A stretch of 36,422 bases of DNA from Sporosarcina sp. NCCP-2222. GTDB lineage: Bacteria; Bacillota; Bacilli; Bacillales_A; Planococcaceae. Where the stretch lies: assembly GCF_023168145.1 (NCBI RefSeq), contig NZ_BQYK01000004.1, positions 209,739 through 246,160 on the forward strand, written 5' to 3'. How positions within the stretch are numbered: position 1 is the first letter of the stretch; each line of letters begins with the position of its first letter. The notes below the pieces were generated by a model. The model made no database searches, was not told where the DNA came from, and saw nothing but the letters and a program-made list of their open reading frames with translations. Positions 22,500-29,728 of the stretch are shown here, one piece after another. The translations under genes were made by a program, and so were the position numbers.

Positions 22500-24845
22500 A
22501 TGAAGATTATGAATCTAGCCATCGCAAATATTAAAAAAAGCAAATCCGCTACGACTTCTTTATTCCTATTTATTTTGGTCGCGGCCCTACTTTTGAATGT
22601 CGGTCTTATGGTTAGCACCCAAATTAGTGACTTTTTTGACCATAAAAATGAACAACTAAAAGAACCTCAAGTCGCTTTTGTCATGAATCAAGCGATGTAC
22701 CAATCGGCATACGGCGATTATTTAGATAACTATCCAGGGATACAAGAGATGGAAATAGAAAATATACTCAATATGGACGCTGCCAAATTTATGTTTGGCG
22801 GTGGGGAATTAACGATTAGTGCGGTTCTATTTAATGCGGATGATAAACGGAACATTGGATCGCTGCAGTTGATTGAAAAACTGAATACATCGAGTCCAAG
22901 CGATATTTATGTCCCTTATAGTTTTAAAACAAATGGAGGATATAAATTAGGTGATCCCTTTAGCATCACCTATCAAGCGAAAGAATATGAGTATCAAATC
23001 GCTGGATTCTTTGAAACGGTCATGATGGGGTCAAGCAATTTAGGTGTCATGAAATTCATGTTGCCAAATGAACCGTATCGACAACTCGCAAATGAACTGA
23101 ATGATCGCTCCGATGCTCTAATGTTTTCTGCCGTAATGGAAGATAAAACACAGGCTTCAGTGTTAAATCAGGATTTCATTCAAGAAATCGAGCAATCAAT
23201 ACAGGATGAAATAGATTCCTATTATTGGGGTCTCGACATTGGGCTAGTCAAGTCAGTAAACGGCATGACTGTTAATATCATCGCTACAATTTTAATTGCT
23301 TTTGCAGCAATAATTGTACTTATTTCACTAATTGTCATACGCTTCCGCGTATCAATTAGCATTGAAGACGGGATGACCAATATAGGTGTACTGAAAGCAA
23401 TTGGCTATACAAGTAAACAAATTCTCTCTTCCATGATTCTTCAGTTCGTGCTCATTACATTTTGCGCCAGTATAGCCGGGATTGCATTGTCCTACTTATT
23501 GATGCCATTTTTCGGACGTGTAATTTCCACATTATCTGGGTTGATATGGATTCAAAGCTTTGATCTACCCCTAAATGTCATCAGTGTTTTCTTTGTTGTT
23601 TTGAGTGTTGTCATCGTTACATTATTATCTGCCTTTCGTGTCCGCAAAATTTTGCCTGTTGCAGCCCTGCGAGGGGGGATTCAAACCCATAGTTTTAGAA
23701 GAAATCACTTCCCTTTAGAGAAGATAAAAGGCGGCCTACACTTCTTGCTCGCCATTAAATTGATGCTGGCAAATGCTAAACAAAATGTAATGATCCTCTT
23801 AATCATGACTGCATTAACCTTTGCCACTGTCTTTTCGGCAGTTCTGTATTACAATATCGCTTCTGACAAAACCGCATTTATTAATTTGTTCGGGGCTGAG
23901 CCAGCAAATGTGTTGGTTACGGTAAAGCCAGATGCGAACACAGATGAGCTTTTGAGTAACATAGAACAGATGGACCATGTAAGGAAAGTAACTATCTTCG
24001 ACTTAATTACAACGAAAATTGATAATCAGACAGTCTATACAAATGTTACGAAGCAATATAGCGATTTAGAGAACAACGTGGTTTACGAAGGAAGACAGCC
24101 CATTCATGAAAATGAAATATCCATCTCTTGGGTCGTGTCCAATCAAATTAACAAAGGAATAGGCGATACCGTTGAATTGAGAGTTGGGAATGAGGCGAAA
24201 AATTATTTGGTAACGGGCCTCAGCCAATCAATCGGAAATTTAGGCCAGGTGGCTGCCATAACAATGGACGGAATCCAGCAGTTGCATTCAGACTATCAAG
24301 GTACGAGTCTTTATGTTTATCTAAACGGAATATCGAACAAGGACTTCATGAAAACGGTCGAAGCCCAGTACGGAGATCAACTCGTTGAAACATTAGATAT
24401 CGATGAAAACGTCGAGAGTCAAACGGGCATGTATACGGACGCCATGTTTGCTGTCATGCTAATGGTTTTAGTGATAACTGTACTAGTCGTTACAATGATT
24501 CTGTATATGGTTATCAAAACGATGATTATCAAACGTAAGAAAGAGCTTGGTATCATGAAATCTATCGGCTATTCAACAATCCAATTGATGAATCAAATTG
24601 CTGTCAGCCTGCTGCCTATTATCTTTACTGGTGCTGTTCTAGGCGGTTTGCTAGGCTTTTACTTCACCAATCCAATGCTCTCTGTATTACTGTCCAGTGC
24701 TGGGGTGAAGCGTTTGGATTTCATCATATATTTACCCATTATATTCATGATTTGTGCAGGTATTTTTATACTAGCTTATCTTGTCTCCATGCTAGTAGCT
24801 CGAAGAATCAAGAAAATTTCTGCGTATGAATTGATTACAGAGTAG
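22500..24845 (+). CDS. FtsX/MacB-type ABC permease with two large external domains
   Basis: A 781-residue membrane protein with about eight helices in two similar halves: TM1 about 16-38, an external domain about 40-255, TM2-4 between 257 and 378, TM5 about 427-452, an external domain about 455-650, and TM6-8 between 655 and 775. Each three-helix FtsX unit carries a coupling segment (GVLKAIGYTSKQIL in the first, GIMKSIGYSTIQLM in the second). The BceB type has ten helices and one external domain, so this is a different subtype. The gene starts 1 bp after the ATPase stop, forming one operon. It probably moves or senses a cell-surface substrate such as a peptide antibiotic or lipid; the substrate is not known. 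Confidence 0.9.
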   Translation: MKIMNLAIANIKKSKSATTSLFLFILVAALLLNVGLMVSTQISDFFDHKNEQLKEPQVAFVMNQAMYQSAYGDYLDNYPGIQEMEIENILNMDAAKFMFGGGELTISAVLFNADDKRNIGSLQLIEKLNTSSPSDIYVPYSFKTNGGYKLGDPFSITYQAKEYEYQIAGFFETVMMGSSNLGVMKFMLPNEPYRQLANELNDRSDALMFSAVMEDKTQASVLNQDFIQEIEQSIQDEIDSYYWGLDIGLVKSVNGMTVNIIATILIAFAAIIVLISLIVIRFRVSISIEDGMTNIGVLKAIGYTSKQILSSMILQFVLITFCASIAGIALSYLLMPFFGRVISTLSGLIWIQSFDLPLNVISVFFVVLSVVIVTLLSAFRVRKILPVAALRGGIQTHSFRRNHFPLEKIKGGLHFLLAIKLMLANAKQNVMILLIMTALTFATVFSAVLYYNIASDKTAFINLFGAEPANVLVTVKPDANTDELLSNIEQMDHVRKVTIFDLITTKIDNQTVYTNVTKQYSDLENNVVYEGRQPIHENEISISWVVSNQINKGIGDTVELRVGNEAKNYLVTGLSQSIGNLGQVAAITMDGIQQLHSDYQGTSLYVYLNGISNKDFMKTVEAQYGDQLVETLDIDENVESQTGMYTDAMFAVMLMVLVITVLVVTMILYMVIKTMIIKRKKELGIMKSIGYSTIQLMNQIAVSLLPIIFTGAVLGGLLGFYFTNPMLSVLLSSAGVKRLDFIIYLPIIFMICAGIFILAYLVSMLVARRIKKISAYELITE

Positions 24846-24864
24846 AGTATAAACTGGCTAATCC

Positions 24865-24909
24865 ACAAAAAAACCTTCGCACATGAAAAGTGCGAAGGTC
24901 TATTTGTTA
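24865..24909. terminator. Bidirectional terminator between ABC permease and uppP
   Basis: ACCTTCGCAC (24873-24882) and GTGCGAAGGT (24890-24899) form a perfect 10-bp stem with a 7-nt loop. An A run on the left gives Ts on the minus strand, and CTATTTGTT follows on the plus strand, so both converging genes can use it. Confidence 0.85.
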
Positions 24910-25737
24910 TTAAGCAAACACGATGATTGCCAAGATAACAGCCAAAATAATACGGTAAATTGCGAATGGAACGAGTTTGATCTTGGAAATCAGCTTCAAG
25001 AAGAAGCGAATGGAAATGAGTGAGAATACAAACGCACTCAGGAAGCCGACAATGTAGAAGGAAATATGGTCCATCGACATGTACTCCCAGTTTTTCATGA
25101 CGGATACTAAGCTCGCCCCCGCCATAATTGGCACTGCCATGATGAATGTAAAATCTGCTGCCGTCCGGTGATTTAATCCGAACAGGACACCGCCTGAAAT
25201 CGTAGCACCGGAGCGTGAAAACCCTGGCCATAATGACAGACATTGGACCAGGCCGACTGTGAAGGCCTGAACATACGTAATTTGATCTAACGATTGAACG
25301 CGTGGCCGTTTCGGTCCGAATTTATCTGCGACAATCATCAGGATAGCTCCCGCCACAAGGGCAAAAATTACGGTCTTAACGCCAAACAAGTAATCATCAA
25401 TCAAGTCCTTGAATGCAAACCCCAACACAACAGCTGGCAGCATTCCGATAATGACGTGCAATAGATTGAAGCTCTTGCTCATTTTCTTACCATTCACATT
25501 GTAAAGGCCGACCAAGCTGAACAAGCGTTTCCAGAACACCACAACGACGGCCAGTATCGAACCTAACTGGATGACGATTTTAAATGTGATTGCGGGATAT
25601 TTTCCAAGAAACTCTTCTGTTTTCAACCACATATCGTCCACGATGATTAAATGACCTGTTGAAGAAACGGGCGCGAACTCTGTCATACCCTCCACAAAAC
25701 CAAGTATTAGTGCTTTTAGCAATTCGAATAAATCCAT
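24910..25737 (-). CDS. uppP: Undecaprenyl-diphosphatase
   Basis: Membrane phosphatase that converts undecaprenyl diphosphate to the monophosphate carrier needed for peptidoglycan and teichoic acid synthesis; extra copies give bacitracin resistance. The 275-residue length is standard and about eight helices are seen. The active-site motifs are E16-G-M-T-E20-FAPVSSTGH29 and PGFSRSGATISGG with R175. It starts 6 bp after the DedA gene stop and is very likely co-transcribed with it. Its neighbour on the other side, an ABC transporter with a two-component system, is the kind of gene set that answers antibiotics acting on the same lipid cycle. Confidence 0.95.
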   Translation of the reverse strand: MDLFELLKALILGFVEGMTEFAPVSSTGHLIIVDDMWLKTEEFLGKYPAITFKIVIQLGSILAVVVVFWKRLFSLVGLYNVNGKKMSKSFNLLHVIIGMLPAVVLGFAFKDLIDDYLFGVKTVIFALVAGAILMIVADKFGPKRPRVQSLDQITYVQAFTVGLVQCLSLWPGFSRSGATISGGVLFGLNHRTAADFTFIMAVPIMAGASLVSVMKNWEYMSMDHISFYIVGFLSAFVFSLISIRFFLKLISKIKLVPFAIYRIILAVILAIIVFA

Positions 25738-25743
25738 AGTTAA

Positions 25744-26355
25744 TTAAGCTCTCTTTCTGCGGAAGCGGATATACCAAAGAACTACCGCGATCCCGCCAAT
25801 TCCTAATAAAATATAAACTACTGTCGAGTAGATGTCCATGTATTCCAGGACAGCCTCCCAGTTCTCACCCAACTTAGCGCCGACTAGGACAAGAATTGTA
25901 TTCCATGCCAGACTGCCAATCGCAGTCAGCAAAATGAACAGCGGAAAGTTCATTCGCGCCATTCCTGCCGGTACCGAAATGAGGCTTCTCACTAACGGAA
26001 TCAGGCGACATAGCAAAACCGCCCACACTCCGAATTTGCGGAACCAAGCATCGACCCGGTGGATATCTTTGCGGGTAATCCGCAAGATCCCTCCCCATCT
26101 GTCGACTAACTTTTCCAGCCGTTCCACGTCAAACAGCATGCCGATGCTAAACAGAATCATCGCGCCCACGACCGAACCCGCCGTTGCAGCTAAAATGACG
26201 CCTACAACTGTCATGCCGGAATACGTCGTCATAAAACCGCCAAACGTCAGGATGACTTCGGAAGGGATGGGAGGAAACACATTTTCAAATAAAATTAAAA
26301 GACAAATGCCAATGTACCCAAAGTTGGACATGAAATCCGTAATCCAGTTTTCCAT
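25744..26355 (-). CDS. DedA-family membrane protein, possible undecaprenyl-phosphate translocase
   Basis: A 203-residue protein with about five hydrophobic segments and DedA motifs: E24 and PPIPSE (28-33) in the first re-entrant segment, and RLIPLVRSLISVPAGMARM (118-136) with R118 and R123. Some DedA members (UptA group) return undecaprenyl phosphate to the inner leaflet. Pairing with uppP, 6 bp downstream, supports that role here, but DedA proteins are diverse and the exact subgroup is unproven. The start follows AGGAGGT by a few bases. A long upstream region (26356-26720) holds its promoter and DnaA-box-like sites. Confidence 0.88.
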   Translation of the reverse strand: MENWITDFMSNFGYIGICLLILFENVFPPIPSEVILTFGGFMTTYSGMTVVGVILAATAGSVVGAMILFSIGMLFDVERLEKLVDRWGGILRITRKDIHRVDAWFRKFGVWAVLLCRLIPLVRSLISVPAGMARMNFPLFILLTAIGSLAWNTILVLVGAKLGENWEAVLEYMDIYSTVVYILLGIGGIAVVLWYIRFRRKRA

Positions 26356-26497
26356 AATACCTCCTGCGCTCTTTTAACTTTACTAAATCAACCAATCGAG
26401 CGCAATACTAATAGGACGGACTCCTTTTCGAATGGTTGCCTTCTTCCTTACCAACATACGCAAGTCCATGAATCATTATGTAATGACTTACTCGATT

Positions 26498-26606
26498 TGT
26501 GGATAACTCTCTCGATTACTACTTTATCCACGATAATATGTTAATAAGTACAGCAAAGTGTTAATAATTTCCGAATTTTCATTACTGATTGAAAAAGTTA
26601 TGCACA
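26498..26606. other. Cluster of DnaA-box-like sites in the 365-bp gap upstream of the DedA gene
   Basis: TGTGGATAA (26498-26506) is the exact complement of the consensus DnaA box TTATCCACA. TTATCCACG (26524-26532) and TTATGCACA (26598-26606) each match 8 of 9 positions. The first two are in inverse orientation with 17 bp between them. The surrounding sequence is AT-rich. No other gene or RNA is seen in 26356-26664. DnaA binding, or control of the DedA-uppP operon by DnaA, is inferred. Confidence 0.5.
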
Positions 26607-26664
26607 GTTTAATAAAATTCGGGTGTTGATTATTAAACATCTTACCTTCAGTTCGGCATTGGAA

Positions 26665-26694
26665 AAGCACCATCCCGCTTCAACAGGATGGTGC
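26665..26694 (-). terminator. Terminator of the DUF4139 gene
   Basis: GCACCATCC (26667-26675) and GGATGGTGC (26686-26694) form a perfect 9-bp stem with a 10-nt loop; on the minus strand it is followed by TTTTCC. Confidence 0.7.
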
Positions 26695-26720
26695 CTGCAA
26701 CTTATTTGAATGCAGAAGTC

Positions 26721-28010
26721 TTAGAATCCGATGGTCCGGCGTGCAGAACGATCATGTCGAATCGTAAATTTCACGGTCTCTTCCTGATCAACCGCAACAT
26801 TGACTGGCAGCAAAATATTATTTTGTTTCTTTTCCCACTCATGGGATGATTCATCTACCGTCCAAAGACGTCCAGGCACTTGCTGACGAATCAACGCCTC
26901 GATCGGTTCACCTTTTGTATTGACAATTTTATACTGGTATTCCGTGTATTCATAGCCGCCTTCTTTGTACTTGCCACTTTCCTTGCTCTCCACTTTAATA
27001 TCGCATGCCTCACCGGATTTCAATCGGACCTTTTTATTCACTTCCGTATGCTTAATTCGATCTTCTCCAATAAACTCGGCACTTCCATCCACCGGGTTCG
27101 TCCGGTACATTTTGAAAGTCCCTTCAGGCAATGGAAAGCCGAGACCGTTCTCCTCTGTATTCTCAAATTCAATATAGATGTCGGGGTTGGACGATTGGTT
27201 ATTCACTTCATAAATTGTTTGCGCCTTAGAACCTGCTGACGAGAGCAGCCGCAGCAATTTCTGCTGGCGGTTTTCCAAAGTGATGGGTGTAGGGAATGTA
27301 TACGTATGAAAATCCGAAAAGGAGTCGCTCTGTTTGCCTCCGCCTTTTGGGGACAGCTCTTGATTTCCCGTTTTTTGATCTTCATTCCCCGCCTTGTTCA
27401 GCGTGCCGGAAATCAAACGTAAATTTGCGTCCTTAAACGCAACGCCCGAAACATTTGTCATCGTCAGCCAAGCGGATAAGTCAAACTTGTCTCCATGCAA
27501 GGAGATGACATAGTCCGCCTCCCATTTGACGCCATCTGTTAAGTAAGACACACACACTTCACTTTCCCGTTTTTCAGCAACTTTCCAGACGAGCGTCGGT
27601 TTGGCATGCAATCCATCGGGATTTTCCGGAAACCGAATCTCCCCGCGTGGATCCAACACAATCTCTCCTGTTTCCACATCTTGCAGAACAAGAGGATTCC
27701 CCGGACGCAGTAGCATATAAAGTCGTCCATCCCGATCCAGGCTACCGTAAACTTTCACTTCACGGCCGACATATTTTTCGAGCAAGCTTTGTTGATCAAG
27801 CAAATCAAAAGAATACTCGAGTTCCGACACATCCATCCCTTCGATAATGATGGAGTCGGTCTCAATACGCCTTGCCACCTCCGTGAAATGAACCATGTCA
27901 TCCTCACTGATTTCAGGAACTTTCCGTGTATCTTTGACTAACGCAAAACCATCATTATATACAGTTAGCGAGCAAGCAGTAGCATTCGCTGTTGTAATGG
28001 GTGTTGGCAT
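26721..28010 (-). CDS. DUF4139-domain protein
   Basis: A 429-residue, mostly beta-rich protein without a signal peptide or membrane helix. It opens with SLTVYNDGFALVKDTRKV, the usual start of DUF4139 proteins, and includes VSYLTDGVKWEADYVISL (an alternating-strand segment), DLSAWLTMTNVSG, and a C-terminal half of repeated strands ending TVKFTIRHDRSARRTIGF. A Gly/Lys/Ser-rich loop (about 215-233) interrupts the middle. No enzymatic motif is visible and the function of the family is not established. The start follows TTGGAGGTC. It is a single gene with its own terminator. Confidence 0.8.
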   Translation of the reverse strand: MPTPITTANATACSLTVYNDGFALVKDTRKVPEISEDDMVHFTEVARRIETDSIIIEGMDVSELEYSFDLLDQQSLLEKYVGREVKVYGSLDRDGRLYMLLRPGNPLVLQDVETGEIVLDPRGEIRFPENPDGLHAKPTLVWKVAEKRESEVCVSYLTDGVKWEADYVISLHGDKFDLSAWLTMTNVSGVAFKDANLRLISGTLNKAGNEDQKTGNQELSPKGGGKQSDSFSDFHTYTFPTPITLENRQQKLLRLLSSAGSKAQTIYEVNNQSSNPDIYIEFENTEENGLGFPLPEGTFKMYRTNPVDGSAEFIGEDRIKHTEVNKKVRLKSGEACDIKVESKESGKYKEGGYEYTEYQYKIVNTKGEPIEALIRQQVPGRLWTVDESSHEWEKKQNNILLPVNVAVDQEETVKFTIRHDRSARRTIGF

Positions 28011-28145
28011 CCTATGACCTCCAATTTCCTCACAATTTTTCTCTTCATAGTATTAACCCCAACGCCGATTTGAGTCCCACTACCGCTATTCCCTTTTTTC
28101 AAAAAACAAAGCGCATTTTTTCCATTTTAAAGAGGGTGTTATTCA

Positions 28146-28685
28146 TTAATAATTCAATGCGAAAAAATCTCCCCTGTTGTTACGGATGAATTGACAAATA
28201 TATTTAATTGTAGTTGGAGCATCTTGTTTAAATCTGCTATACAAAGGTTTAATAGATGTAGATAGCTCTGTATTCCGTTCTAGATCCTCCCGAGAAATTG
28301 AGAATCCATCTAAAGTTGCAGGACAATTATTTTTCCTTAAAACTTTCTCTGTTTCTTCTAAAAGCAGGTGCATCGATGGATCTTCAAAATGCTTTATTCC
28401 AACTTTAATCGATGACCATATTTTAGTTTGAGCCAAGTAATAGCTACTCCACCAATAAAATTCACTTTCCGATTCAATCGCATGATCGTAATAGACACGA
28501 AATACAAATAGTGCTTTCTGCCCAGTCGTGAGCTCCTGATAGAAAATTTCTTTTAAACCAGAACTATTCCCTGCTTGTTTTGACATTCTTTTTTTATACT
28601 CCATAATTAATGGGTTAAAACAAGCCGACAGCAATGCTTCATCTGTTAAGGTATCCAGGTCTTTTTGTTTTAATTGTACTAACAA
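28146..28685 (-). CDS. Hypothetical protein of 179 residues
   Basis: I do not recognise a family. It is a soluble, helical-looking protein with an aromatic-rich middle (FRVYYDHAIESESEFYWWSS, about residues 62-81) and no signal peptide. The start is TTG at 28685, about 9 bp after AAGGAG; no ATG is well placed near the N-terminus. It is divergent from the MarR gene, which might regulate it, and it lies 135 bp upstream of the DUF4139 gene with nothing notable between. Confidence 0.55.
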   Translation of the reverse strand: MLVQLKQKDLDTLTDEALLSACFNPLIMEYKKRMSKQAGNSSGLKEIFYQELTTGQKALFVFRVYYDHAIESESEFYWWSSYYLAQTKIWSSIKVGIKHFEDPSMHLLLEETEKVLRKNNCPATLDGFSISREDLERNTELSTSIKPLYSRFKQDAPTTIKYICQFIRNNRGDFFALNY

Positions 28686-28777
28686 CTAGCAACACTCCTT
28701 CAGTAGGTAAATTCTATAGTCCACAATAAAATATTTTTTATTAGGCAACAGTAAATAGCCGTTAGGCATACGAATTC

Positions 28778-28817
28778 TTGACAACGTAATTAATTTAGTA
28801 AATAATCCATTATTATA
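28778..28817 (+). promoter_or_regulatory. Promoter and likely auto-operator of the MarR gene
   Basis: -35 TTGACA (28778-28783), a 17-bp spacer and -10 AATAAT (28801-28806). The spacer holds an imperfect palindrome centred on TTTAGTAAA, sharing TTAGTAA(A/C)TAAT with the perfect palindrome at 29423-29437. A repressor bound here would block the promoter; this is inferred. Confidence 0.55.
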
Positions 28818-28835
28818 TATACGGAGGTAATTGGG

Positions 28836-29303
28836 ATGTCTGCAGACAATAACCATTCAGATAAAAATATAGATGCGATTACAAAAGAACTCGCTTTCAC
28901 ATTTGGCCAGTTAAAACGGATAGGCCATGTTTTTAGTCCTTCAAAGGATTTACGGCAAAGCGAATCAAATCTGCTTGTTCACCTGACCTATTTATGTCCA
29001 CCAGGCACAACTGGCATCAAAGTTTCAGAGCTGAGCAAGCAGCTTAAAATCACCTCAGCTGCAGTAACACACGTTATCCAATCGCTTGAAAAGATTGGTT
29101 ACATTACACGCACCACTGATCCAAACGATCGTCGTTCCATTCTCGTATCAGCAACCGAAAGTGGACATCAGTTTGTCGCAGAGAGAGAGCAGGAACTATT
29201 TGACCGCTTTCATGATTTGCGACAACATCTTGGCACGGAAGATACGCAGCAACTTATACATATTTTAACTAAATCCATCAGATTTCTAAGCTCTTACCGA
29301 TAA
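28836..29303 (+). CDS. MarR-family transcriptional regulator
   Basis: A 155-residue winged-helix repressor. The recognition part is VSELSKQLKITSAAVTHVIQ (63-82), followed by SLEKIGYITRT and the wing DPNDRRSILVSATESG (95-110), which carries the conserved D-x-R-R. The start follows ACGGAGGT. It has a clear sigma-A promoter with an overlapping palindrome and its own terminator. It sits divergent from a hypothetical gene, and a second matching operator lies downstream beside no intact gene, so its original target may be lost. Confidence 0.9.
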   Translation: MSADNNHSDKNIDAITKELAFTFGQLKRIGHVFSPSKDLRQSESNLLVHLTYLCPPGTTGIKVSELSKQLKITSAAVTHVIQSLEKIGYITRTTDPNDRRSILVSATESGHQFVAEREQELFDRFHDLRQHLGTEDTQQLIHILTKSIRFLSSYR

Positions 29304-29312
29304 TGAAACATA

Positions 29313-29344
29313 ACTGTAGTCCCACTATGGACTATGGTTTTTTT
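29313..29344 (+). terminator. Terminator of the MarR gene
   Basis: ACTGTAGTCC (29313-29322) pairs with GGACTATGGT (29329-29338; two G-T pairs) around a 6-nt loop and is followed by a run of seven or more Ts. Confidence 0.8.
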
Positions 29345-29422
29345 CGTTTTGCTAGCAGTCGTAAACCTGCAATGACTTGCTCACTAAATCAATCAAAAAA
29401 TTCCTCCCTTCGCTATTATAGT

Positions 29423-29437
29423 TTAGTTAGTAACTAA
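29423..29437. promoter_or_regulatory. Perfect palindrome, orphan MarR-type operator
   Basis: TTAGTTA-G-TAACTAA has perfect 7-bp arms. It shares TTAGTAA(A/C)TAAT with the palindrome in the MarR promoter, so it is probably bound by the same protein. No intact gene follows. Confidence 0.5.
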
Positions 29438-29691
29438 TTTATATTATTAAGTAAATTAAATTTGTTGTCAACAGTTGAGATAAGTAAACTGTGTTTCTCC
29501 TTACATATTTAGCTGTTTACAATTGTATGGGTGTGTTGCATTAACTAAGGAGGCTTCTATGTAATCCCCTGCCAAACAAGCGGGCGGGCGTGCCTGCCGA
29601 GCCCCGCGCATAACACCACCGCATCCGAGCATAAACTCCCACACCCGCGCAGACGCCCCTCACCAACCTCTATCCCTCTCCTCTTCCACAT
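29438..29691 (+). pseudogene. Gene-start scar: ribosome binding site and ATG followed at once by a stop
   Basis: After the operator and an AT-rich, promoter-like stretch, AAGGAGG (29547-29553) is followed 5 bp later by ATG (29559-29561) and directly by TAA. From about 29566 the sequence turns abruptly GC-rich (GCGGGCGGGCG and similar) with no open frame to the ligase terminator. The simplest reading is a deletion that removed the body of a MarR-controlled gene. An unrelated leader RNA is an alternative. Confidence 0.35.
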
Positions 29692-29717
29692 AAAAAAGCC
29701 ACCCGACACCGGATGGC
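29692..29717 (-). terminator. Terminator of the fatty-acid operon
   Basis: GCCACCCG (29698-29705) and CGGATGGC (29710-29717) pair with one G-T; on the minus strand TTTTTTA follows. It lies 12 bp after the ligase stop. Confidence 0.8.
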
Positions 29718-29728
29718 CCTCTCTTCTT

